This document shows, piece after piece, positions 25,283 to 33,291 of a DNA stretch of 64,000 nt (the first letter of the stretch is position 1; each line of letters starts with the position of its first letter). This DNA is from Isoetes taiwanensis. Lineage: Eukaryota; Streptophyta; Lycopodiopsida; Isoetales; Isoetaceae. The stretch spans positions 3,020,535 to 3,084,534 of the forward strand of contig JAJEKV010000094.1 in the NCBI GenBank assembly GCA_021234155.1, given 5' to 3'. A program made the translations under genes and the position numbers. The notes beneath the pieces are model-generated. The model was not told the DNA's origin. It did not search any database and worked only from the letters and a program-made list of their open reading frames with translations.

Positions 25283-25560
25283 TATGTGATTCCACCGGAG
25301 GGATAAATTCCAAATGGTGATTCCATCTAGTGGAATCTATCACAGGTGATTCCACCAGGCGGGATCAATTCCGAATGCAGATTCCATCTGGTGGAATCTG
25401 TCACGGGTGATTCCACGGGGATACATCCTACAGTAGTGATTCCATCTCGCGGTATCAATTCAGTGTGATTCCGTCGCATGGAATAACAGAGCGGTGATTC
25501 CGTCCGGCAGTATTTGGCAGATGTGATTCCGACGGAAGGTATAAAACGGACGGCCAGGAT
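25283..25560 (+). repeat. Subterminal array of GTGATTCC motifs
   Basis: GTGATTCCRYC or close variants occur about nine times at roughly 30-bp spacing (near 25286, 25316, 25347, 25379, 25406, 25436, 25464, 25493 and 25523). The array lies just inside the right arm of the inverted-repeat element, and further copies lie in the left arm in inverse orientation. Such arrays are commonly transposase binding sites; that role is inferred. Confidence 0.55.
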
Positions 25561-25650
25561 GGACCCCACAGACGGATGGCTGGGATCCATCAGAAGGTAC
25601 ACCTGACAACGTTAGGTACGGATAACGGGGCTTCCGGAACGGATCCCGTT

Positions 25651-25666
25651 CCGCGGGAGAGTATTC
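25651..25666. repeat. Target-site duplication of LINE 1 (3' side)
   Basis: CCGCGGGAGAGTATTC occurs here and again exactly at 30567-30582, just outside the two ends of the LINE. Both copies belong to the inverted-repeat element, whose left arm has the matching uninterrupted phrase near 23030. Confidence 0.9.
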
Positions 25667-25906
25667 TTTTTTTTTTTTTAATTGAAGGCTTAGTGTTTGT
25701 ATTAATATGGATATGGGAGTACATATTGACATATGTATATACATATGTTTACAAAAAAGTAACCAGCTTGGGTAGGGTTGGTTACAGAGACCTTCAACAT
25801 AATAGCTAGAGTAATTTTAAGGCCTATCATAGACCTAAAACATCAAAAAAGGATTTAAGTCATGAAAATCAGAGTTTTTGTGACCGAAACGTAAGAGCTT
25901 ATTAGA

Positions 25907-26250
25907 TCATTCGTGAAATTTTCTTTTCTTGGGCTCGCCCTCAGTATGATCTTTTCTCCCCATTCCTTTGGTAGCTAATATGAATAGACAGAATTGGCAC
26001 TTGCACATATGAGCTTTCCCTGGATTAAATCTTCCTTTCTTATCCTTAACCCCGCATAAGATATCCCTTTTTGCATCATAAGCTGTGTTACAGGCACAGT
26101 CACAGTGGCATCCATCTTCATGTATTGTTGGGATCTCAACCCCGAACTGAGTAAGCCACAGCGCATTAGAATGAAGGTCGATCCTTCTCCATTTCAGCTT
26201 CTTTACTAGTATCAGAATGTTACCTGAAAAATTCAAAGTAAAGTTAGAAA
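25907..26250 (-). CDS. Cys-rich ORF at the 3' end of LINE 1
   Basis: After the zf-RVT frame stops at 26265, a different frame is open to 25907. Its last ~95 residues hold a cysteine cluster (CHCDCAC, then CGV, then MCKCQFC) and end in a basic tail, GEPKKRKFHE. The Cys spacing suggests metal binding, but I recognise no named domain. It stands where RNase H is found in some plant LINEs. Just upstream (26226-26260, minus) lie a CTAAC and a pyrimidine-rich TTTTTCAG, which look like a 3' splice site. It may be captured sequence, an ORF2 extension or chance. Confidence 0.35.
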
Positions 26251-26264
26251 AGGATAGATAGAGC

Positions 26265-26868
26265 TCAATTATGAGTGTCAAAAATCTCCTCAATCCAGTT
26301 AATATCATATTTGGTTTGCTCGATGATAGCTTGAGGCCATATAATTTCCTCTTTGAAGATTAGGGAATTCCTCCCCTTCCAAATTCTCCAAAGGAGAAGG
26401 TAGATGCGCCAATTCGATGGGTTTTCGGGGAGAAAAAAGTCCGTGGAGCTCATGGTATTTAGATTAGGCATATCAAGCTCAATCTCAGCTAATTCCAGAG
26501 TCCATTCGGCCCATAAACAATTCCTGAAGAGGTGGTTCTCATCTTCCTGATCCTGCATACATCGAACACAGATATTAGAGTCCGCTATGTTCATCCTCCA
26601 TCTCTTCATGTTTGTTGCCAGGGCCCTGTGCCAAAGCTGCCACATAAAGGCTTTGACTTTTGGATGGACCAGGCTCTTCCATAAAAAGATGAGGTTCTTC
26701 TTGATCCTCAAAGGATCAGTGTTCCATTTGATATGGATTGTTATGGCCTGATCTCTATTTAGGAATTTATAAGCCATATTAACTTTGTATCCTTTGGATC
26801 CGTTTATGTGCCACGAATCTTCTGAATGGTGCCACTGTCCAATGGCAAGTCTCTGGGTAATACTATTA
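26265..26868 (-). pseudogene. LINE 1 ORF2 fragment: zf-RVT domain
   Basis: This frame carries the zinc-binding domain found after the RT in plant LINEs: FLWKSLVHPKVKAFMWQL, then CVRCMQDQEDENHLFRNC (a Cx2C...HxxxxC pattern), then the WRIWKGRN motif. It is in a different frame from the segment upstream: one extra T in a TTT run near 26869 causes a stop. Without that base the frames join. The fragment ends at a stop at 26265 with no RNase H domain. Confidence 0.85.
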
Positions 26869-27219
26869 AACAGGCTCTCCTAGATCACTTAAAACCGAGA
26901 TGTGATAGTCGAAACCATTGATAATGTCCCTGATAAACACAATTCCCCTGTTAGTCCATTGCTTAGTAAGGGCAGGGAAATGAGAGGCCAAGCATGTATT
27001 GGGATCATCAAGGATAAGAGATGGACTCCAGAAGATAGGTTGATCCTGAGAAAGGCCTTCCTTCCAAGTATACATGCTTTTAACCTGAAACCACGCCCTG
27101 ATCCACTTCTTTATAATCAGAGGGATGGAGTTCGGGATGGTGAAAGGAAAGAAAATACTGAAAGGGAGATGCACCTTAAGCCCTCTCCACCCGAAGGGAT
27201 GATATCTCCCAATATAATG
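26866..27219 (-). pseudogene. LINE 1 ORF2 fragment: linker after RT
   Basis: This block starts at the MITE right next to the target duplication and continues the frame of the RT segment beyond the MITE. It has the Gly-Trp-Arg-Gly-Leu and WSPSLILDD motifs typical of the region between RT and zf-RVT in plant LINEs. It ends at the frameshift near 26869. Confidence 0.8.
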
Positions 27220-27886
27220 CATGGAATAAATTACTACTTCTATATTTTAGTGTAGCCAAAATAGGTTTAGCTAAACTACCTTCAAATTGGGGCAAGAAGT
27301 TTCTAACACTTGGCTAAACTAAATGGTTTTTCTCCATCACAGTTTCTTGCTTTTGGCTAAACTTTCACAAAATGGAAAGGCAAATATTAGCCATCATGCT
27401 ATAGTAATTTAAAAAAATCCAAGCATTTTGGCAAAGACATTGAATTTATTGTAAATACAGAAATCAAGACACAAATATACATGAACATGTTCAAAAATCT
27501 AAAAAAAAAGGAAACTCCATTGTTTTTTTTCCTCTAATGCTTCAAATTTGTACTTGGAACAAGAAAGAAAGTGGAAAAAAAGGAAAAATATAAACCCTAT
27601 TTGAAATTTCTTAAAATTAGTACATACATTGGTGTTAGATTTTGTGCTAATCTATCCATTTTTCCAGGCCCACTCGATCTTAGGTTTAGCTAATCGATGT
27701 CCTGATGGATATGTCTGGAGGTAAAGGTTTGGCTATTTGACCTAAGAACTCACTTGGTCGGCAAAAAAATTGGGCTAAAATTTCTTTTTTTTTTGGGTAT
27801 TTTTTCCATTTACTTTAGCCGTTTTTCTTAGCAAAACTGCGACAAAATAGCCATTTGGCTAACCTTAGCCGTTATTTTATTCCATG
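27220..27886. mobile_element. hAT-like MITE, 667 bp, inside LINE 1
   Basis: The ends CATGGAATAAA and TTTATTCCATG form 11-bp inverted repeats. They are flanked by an 8-bp duplication, ATATAATG, at 27212-27219 and 27887-27894. Length 8 with a central TA is the hAT signature. Removing the element plus one duplication rejoins the ORF2 frame exactly. The interior is non-coding and rich in TTTGGCTAA/TTAGCC motifs near both ends, resembling subterminal transposase sites. A hAT transposase relic lies 12 kb away, but no evidence links the two. Confidence 0.9.
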
Positions 27887-30186
27887 ATATAATGCTTGAT
27901 CAAAGCTTTGACCGGATGGTTAATCTGATCTGTACAGGCCCTGTAAAAGTATTTCGCTGCTAAAGCAGTTGCTTGCTTCTCTATATTAATAACTCCCAAT
28001 CCTCCCATGCTTTTGATTTTACAACATTCATTCATGGAGACTGGGATCCTGCATCTTCTGTTAGTTCCTCCTGCAATGAATCTACCAATAATACTTTGCA
28101 TTTTAGAGTATACCTTTTTAGGGGCCATCATAATGGATGACTGATAAACCTGAGAAGAGGAAATGACAGAATTTGCAAGAATAGCCCTACCATTCTTAGA
28201 AAGAAATTTAGAGTTGAGAGAATCCACCTTCCTGTAGAATTTATCCAAGAGGTCCCCCCACAGATCACTCGCGTTCACCCTAATAGCATAAGGGATCCCC
28301 AAGATCTTGGTTTTGGTGGTAGGAGAGAGATACATACATCGAAGAGATAAAGCTGCTTGCTCCCCTTTAGCCTGATCCCTTGAAATTAGCTTTGTCTTGG
28401 CCGGATTGATATTACAACCTGAGCATCTTCCGAAGTCCTCAAGAATCCGCTGTGTAGTTTGAATAGATTGATTGTCCAGTTCCATAAAGAGAAAAGTGTC
28501 ATCTGCAAAATGAACATTAAGAATATCCTCCATTTCCTGATTAGGGGGGAGGTTGAGCCCTTTAATCTCATTGAGATTCCTAAGCTTTTGGAAGTTACTG
28601 TGCAAACCTTCCATGACAATTAGAAACAAGAAGGGTGCCAGAGGGCATCCTTGCTTAACTCCTCTTTTGATGTCAAAGAAAGGACTGCACTCTCCATTGA
28701 TTAGGACAGCCGACCTTGAGTTTTTCAGAATAGCCATGAAAATGGAAATTACCTCTTCCGAGAATCCTAGACCCTGGCAGCACTTTTGCAAAAATTTCCA
28801 ACTTACTGTGTCAAAGGCTTTGGTGATGTCCAATTTCTGAAGCCCTATGTTTTGTTTGGATTCCTTGGCCCAACTGATCCCCAAAGATGCTGCTGCAACA
28901 TTGTCCAAGATGTATCTCCCTTTCAAATAAGCACTTTGAGTTTTACTTATGATTTCATCAAGAATAGGCTTGACCCTAGCTGCAATTGAACCTGAAATGA
29001 GCTTATAGACCACATTGGAAAGTGAGATAGGCCTATAATCTGAAAAGGAAATAGGCATATCATTTTTAGGAATGAGAGCAATAAGGCTAGTATTGATCCT
29101 GTAATCCAACCTTTTGGTTAGTAAGAATTCATTAGCAATGGAAACCATAAAATTACCCAAGAGCCCCCATGCCTTTTTGAAGAATTCAGCAGGGAGGCCA
29201 TCTGGTCCAGGAGTTTTTCCATTCTCCATATCATTGAGCACTTTAAAAATCTCATCATTGTTGAAAGGTCTTGACAGGCTGTTGTTCATGGCATTAGTAA
29301 GTCTGGCCTGAATATCAATGAAATTGTTTATGTCCTGAGAGCTGGTGTCCCTAATGGTGCCCATAATTCTGACAAAATGCTCTTTAGCAGCCTCTTTAAG
29401 TTGATTGTCTTCATCAATGTTATTTCCCTCCCAAAGGACACTATAAATGTGATTTTTCTTGATCCTTCCTTTGGTCTTAATGAAAAAATACTTAGAATTA
29501 GCCCTCTCATCTTCCATAAGCTCCTTGACTTTGGCTTTAATCTTCCATCCTTTGGCAATCCTGATCTCTTCCCTTTCAATTTGAATCTTAAGATCTTCCT
29601 TATTCTGGCCTTGAGCTGTCTCATACTGATTTCTCAAATTTTGCAGGTGAGCAGTCTCTTTCTGGTAGATCTCCTTACCCCATACTTTTAACCAGCTCTT
29701 TATGTTCTTAGAGGTCCTTACCCACCAATCCATCCATCCGATATCATTACTGGGCTTATCTTCCTGATCCAACACCTGGGCTAACTTGGTAAGAAAATCC
29801 TCTTGATCCAGCAGATTAGTATTTAGCTTAAAATAGGAGTTCCTCTTCCTCTGATTATTGTTGGCATTAATATTAATAAGCTGAGGATAGTGATCAGAGA
29901 TAGTGTAATTTGAAAGATTGGAGACCCTAGAGCTGCTATTCCATAAGGATTCACTAAGGTAGAATCTATCATGAAGACAACAGATAGGCTGGGCTCTGTG
30001 ATCATTCCAACTATAGGAGTGAGGGACCACTCTAGCCATGTTTAAATGGTGGCTTGTGAGTAAAGTCATCCACTTATCATTCTCATCCCCATTAAGGGCC
30101 CTGAAATTTGCACTCCTCATATAATCATGTGTAACCATATTAAAGTCTCCCCCCATTATAATCTCATCATAAGGGATACTATTCAA
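27887..30186 (-). pseudogene. LINE 1 ORF2 fragment: endonuclease C-terminus and reverse transcriptase
   Basis: About 765 codons are open. The frame begins inside the AP-like endonuclease, with MGGDFNMV and later ISDHYPQL, both catalytic motifs. The RT follows: ENGKTPGPDGLPAEFFK, LIPKNDMP...DYRPISLSNVVYK, TKAFDTVSWKFL (first catalytic Asp), VKQGCPLAPFLF, and NVHFADDTFLFM, so the FADD catalytic pair is present. The thumb region holds LGIPYA and KFLSKNGRAILANSVI. The frame is cut at 27887 by the MITE. All RT catalytic residues look intact, so inactivation may be recent. Confidence 0.93.
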
Positions 30187-30194
30187 GCTGTTAT

Positions 30195-30566
30195 TTATAA
30201 TATTCCAGAGCTGAGCCCTTTCAGCCGGCTGATGATAAGCGTAAATGTCACAAGAGCAATCCTATTATTCCCTATATTGCCATGTACAATCTGCCACCTC
30301 TTACTACTATCATGCATCATCTGAATGTCACACAGATTAATCCTATTGTGCCAAGCAATGGAGATACCTGCTGAAGAGTTATTTGTTTTAAGAGACCAAT
30401 GATTGAAGTTAGTAGGCAAAACCTCTCTAATTATATTATCTATACTATCATCATGGATCTTGTGCTCTTGAAAGAAAATGAAATCTAAATTCATAGAAAC
30501 AAGACAAACCTTCACCCTTCCCCTTTTCAGATTAGAGTTAATGCCCTGCAAGTTCCAAGTGATTCC
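30195..30566 (-). pseudogene. LINE 1 ORF2 fragment: endonuclease N-terminus
   Basis: GITWNLQGINS at the very start matches the first strand of AP-like endonucleases, and FIFFQEHK carries the catalytic Glu. A frameshift near 30238 (one base lost, judging by the Tyr-Ala-Tyr in the next frame) separates it from the main RT frame. The apparent ATG at 30584 lies in the target duplication, so it is not the element's own start. Confidence 0.85.
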
Positions 30567-30582
30567 CCGCGGGAGAGTATTC
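30567..30582. repeat. Target-site duplication of LINE 1 (5' side)
   Basis: Second copy of CCGCGGGAGAGTATTC, directly outside the LINE 5' end. The inverted-repeat element's right arm resumes immediately after it. Confidence 0.9.
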
Positions 30583-30841
30583 ACAGAGTATTCACCGCGA
30601 TGGAATCACCAAAACCAGGGTAAGAATATTTTCACCCGTTTAAAGGGGTATTTGTTATCAAACGCATATTTAGCTGATGTCAGAAAATGGGTTTTGGTGT
30701 TTGCATGCTCAGATAGAGTAGTTTCTTTCTAAGGAAGCTATTAGTTTCTTTCTACGGAGGTGTGGCCATGACAGAGATGCTCCAGAGATGTTTTCCCAAT
30801 GGATTCTGGAGATCTTTTGCAGCAGTTGGATGTTTTGCTCG

Positions 30842-31001
30842 TCATATGATGTGTCATCCATGTAGGCAAATAGTCGTGTCCCATGGTAAACAGTCGTGTC
30901 TATATATGAAGCTACGATGGGAAGCTTGTTCCCATCCAGTTTTCTCTATTTCAATATTATATCTGCATTCTAGTTATCTCAGTTCATTCCTAAACTTAAG
31001 A
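30842..31001 (+). repeat. LTR copy 1 (5'-truncated)
   Basis: It matches the other LTRs from TCATATGATGTGTCATCC onward but lacks the TGTTAGAATATAACA start. A TATA-like TCTATATATGAAGC lies inside. Confidence 0.85.
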
Positions 31002-31012
31002 TGGTATCAGAG
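31002..31012 (+). other. Primer-binding site, copy 1
   Basis: TGGTATCAGAG is complementary to the 3' end of initiator Met-tRNA, as in most plant Copia elements. Repeated at 33252 and 35500; the third is the full 12-nt form ending in C. Confidence 0.85.
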
Positions 31013-31041
31013 TTGATGTGAAGATCCTGGGACGTATAGTG

Positions 31042-32982
31042 ATGAGAGATGAAGTAGGGGAGCCCCCTCCCCAATTTAGAAAATACAGAAAGAAGAAATC
31101 GATGAAGATAGGACTCACCGGATTGAAGAAAAGCTTGAAATTCCTTCAAGCCAAGATGAAAGCAAAAGTAATTGCCTGCATCTCTATTTCGGCAGGCATT
31201 GATGGTGAGGATGGTGCCGTTGATGCCAGAGCAGATCCATCAGAGGGATTAAGAATTAAGACTCCCAAAATTACCTCTTTGCATGAAGATGGCAGGAGAG
31301 TTATTGATGGCCGGAAGGAGGTTGCTGAAGAAGATGGTCAGGTCTTTGTCCAAGAAAAAGGGAAAATCTTAGAAACAGTTGGGATTATCGGCAAAGAGGA
31401 GAACGCCACAGCTTTTGCAAAAGTTCTTGAAGCCCTAAATCGTGGCCAGATAAAAATATCTTATAAAGAAATGGCGACAGTTGGAGATGAGATCAAGAAT
31501 AGGGTCGCCTTCACCGCAAACAGAGAAGACTATTTCTTTGATGAAGGATTATCCTTTGCTTCCGCAATCTCTTGCATCTATGGCCGCGCCAGAGCCACTG
31601 CAATCGGCCGGATTAAGGTCATACAGAACCCCCTTCCCAATAAGGCCAAGCTCAAGAAATTCAAAAATTACAGAGTCTTTGGCACTCGAATCCCTGGCAA
31701 GATTGTTAACAGAAGAATTGTGGCTCTGTCTAGAGGCAAAGAACTGTCTTCAAAGAAGAATGAGGGATACATACAGAGGGCTTTTGGACCCTACTTGAAG
31801 ATTGTGAAAGGTGCTATGAAGCAATTGGCCAGGAAGTATCCGAAAGATGAGATTGGATGGCATGGCTATCGCTTGTATGCCAAGTTTAGACCAAAAATTG
31901 TCGCCTCAGAAGATGGGATTGATACCCCAAGCTTCAAAATTGAGGAACAAATGGCAGGCCAGATAAAAGAGGGTGCAAAGGAGAAAACAGGGGAAGCAGA
32001 GCAGGAACAGAGACGGAGGCTTTACCCATTCCATAAGTTTGAGATAAATGCCGGAAATGGTGCACAGATTCGCATGCAAAGCAATGGTGCAGCAGATGTT
32101 GATGTTGAAGATCCAGTTGTTCGGTACTCCCTTAGTCCGGGGTTTCCCAGGAGCGGCTCACCTGGTGTTTCTGGACTTGGTTCACCACACTCCACATCTA
32201 TTCACGATCTGACTTCTCAAATTCGGGTGGTGTTCCCTGACATGGAGAAAATCCTGACTATTGAATCTGTTGATGAAGCCGGTACTGCTGAGGCCATAGA
32301 AGCCAAGAACAGGGCCTATGAAGTTGCTATAGAGGACGGGATTGATGTCCCAAAATTCGAATCCATTGAGGAAGAAAAGGTAGAACTTTCAATTATTGGA
32401 GAGGCTCAAAACTTTCACGGTTTGGCAGATGTATTTGAAAATGAGGCAGGAGAGCAGAAAGACATCTCTGGAAGGCCGAAGATAATGCTGCTTGATGGTT
32501 CTAATGAAATATTACAGAGGAAATTTGTAGAAAACAAGGAGATGCTCAATGATTTTATTGATGCTGCTGCACAAGTAGACATTGGAGATCCTCATATCAA
32601 GGGAGGGTCTACAATTCCGGTTGCAGATCAAGATCAAAATGAGGACACTCATTATAAAGGTACTCATTTGATTTCTAAAGAAAATGGCATAAGCTTTAGA
32701 TGCTCAAGGGAGGGAAGATTAGATGATGTGAGCAATCTAAATACGAATATGGAAGAAGACACCACTCCCTTGGCACGCAAGCGAGAGAAATCATATTTAT
32801 GGGATCTTTGTTATGACTTTGCTGATGATCATGAAATGGTTCAACTAATTCTAGAAGGCAGCAATAAAAATTTATTCATAAACGAAGCTGTAAGTATTAT
32901 TGCAAATATCCCACCTAGCACACACGAAGAGAAGAATTCCTCAAACAAGATTCAAGAACAAGAATACCCAGAAGAAGATTAG
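31042..32982 (+). CDS. Unidentified 646-aa ORF of the LTR element, copy 1
   Basis: The frame is open from GTG at 31018, but the first in-frame ATG is at 31042 (MRDEVGEPPPQFRK), so that start is preferred. I do not recognise the family.

Layout: a Lys-rich N-terminus (about 1-60); a central conserved-looking basic region at about 140-310 with DYFFDEGLSFASAISC, VIQNPLPNKAKLKK, GTRIPGKIVNRRIV, GYIQRAFGPYLK and KYPKDEIGWHGYRLY; a Ser/Gly/Pro linker near 380 (SPGFPRSGSPG); then an acidic C-terminal half ending in QEQEYPEED. There is no zinc knuckle, DSG protease, integrase or YVDD motif, which rules out an ordinary Copia polyprotein. The compact central block reads like a captured host domain; that is inference. 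The ORF is intact and nearly identical in three tandem copies. Confidence 0.75.
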   Translation: MRDEVGEPPPQFRKYRKKKSMKIGLTGLKKSLKFLQAKMKAKVIACISISAGIDGEDGAVDARADPSEGLRIKTPKITSLHEDGRRVIDGRKEVAEEDGQVFVQEKGKILETVGIIGKEENATAFAKVLEALNRGQIKISYKEMATVGDEIKNRVAFTANREDYFFDEGLSFASAISCIYGRARATAIGRIKVIQNPLPNKAKLKKFKNYRVFGTRIPGKIVNRRIVALSRGKELSSKKNEGYIQRAFGPYLKIVKGAMKQLARKYPKDEIGWHGYRLYAKFRPKIVASEDGIDTPSFKIEEQMAGQIKEGAKEKTGEAEQEQRRRLYPFHKFEINAGNGAQIRMQSNGAADVDVEDPVVRYSLSPGFPRSGSPGVSGLGSPHSTSIHDLTSQIRVVFPDMEKILTIESVDEAGTAEAIEAKNRAYEVAIEDGIDVPKFESIEEEKVELSIIGEAQNFHGLADVFENEAGEQKDISGRPKIMLLDGSNEILQRKFVENKEMLNDFIDAAAQVDIGDPHIKGGSTIPVADQDQNEDTHYKGTHLISKENGISFRCSREGRLDDVSNLNTNMEEDTTPLARKREKSYLWDLCYDFADDHEMVQLILEGSNKNLFINEAVSIIANIPPSTHEEKNSSNKIQEQEYPEED

Positions 32983-33048
32983 AAGATGTAGGAACGACGA
33001 GATTCTGAGATATGAAGCTGATTCTGATCATGGCTGAGTTGTTGGTTT

Positions 33049-33057
33049 GAGGGAGGG
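33049..33057 (+). other. Polypurine tract, copy 1
   Basis: GAGGGAGGG lies directly 5' of the LTR start TGTTAG, the expected plus-strand primer. The same tract is at 35299-35307 and 37547-37555. Confidence 0.8.
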
Positions 33058-33251
33058 TGTTAGAATATAACAACCCTGCCAACTCAGCATATCATATGAT
33101 GTGTCATCCATGTAGGCAAATAGTCGTGTCCTATGGTAAACAGTCGTGTCTATATATGAAGCTACGATGGGAAGCTTGTTCCCATCCAGTTTTCTCTATT
33201 TCAATATTATATCTGCATTCTAATTATCTCAGTTCATTCCTAAACTTAAGA
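33058..33251 (+). repeat. LTR copy 2 (full length)
   Basis: 194 bp, from TGTTAGAATATAACAACC to AACTTAAGA. The 5' end is canonical TG, but the shared sequence does not end in CA. If the true end is the earlier CTCAGTTCA, about 16 bp of leader would precede the PBS. Confidence 0.85.
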
Positions 33252-33291
33252 TGGTATCAGAGTTGATGTGAAGATCCTGGGACGTATAGTG

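Larger units (their letters stand above)
25667..30566 (-). mobile_element. LINE 1, 5'-truncated non-LTR retrotransposon
   Basis: The minus strand encodes endonuclease, reverse transcriptase and zf-RVT segments in order. The 3' end is a 13-nt A tail (T-run at 25667-25679) and a 16-bp duplication flanks both ends. The 5' end lies at the first residues of the endonuclease domain, so ORF1 and the 5' UTR are missing, as expected from incomplete target-primed reverse transcription. The element is 4,900 bp, including a 667-bp MITE and its 8-bp duplication. At least two frameshifts plus the MITE disable it. Near the 3' end is a perfect 20-bp palindrome (25729-25748). Confidence 0.93.
22975..30648. 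mobile_element. Large inverted-repeat element, right arm split by LINE 1
   Basis: The left arm (about 22975-23246) is the inverse of 25467-25666 joined to 30583-30648. Shared phrases in opposite orientation include AATATTCTTACCCTGG, CCGTCCGTTTTATACC, GTGTACCTTCTGATGGATCC and CGCTCTGTTATTCCATGCG. Arm length is about 270 bp, with about 90% identity. The LINE at 25667-30566 interrupts the right arm exactly. The ~2.2 kb interior has no intact gene. It contains internal duplications, a GC-rich foldback and arrays of GTGATTCC motifs. Long inverted termini with subterminal repeats suggest a DNA transposon of MULE or Foldback type. Outer target duplications are not clear, so the superfamily is open. 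Confidence 0.65.

Noticed and set aside
31018-31041. Start of the 654-codon frame at GTG
   Set aside because: Nuclear plant genes rarely start at GTG; the first in-frame ATG is 24 bp downstream, so 646 codons is preferred.
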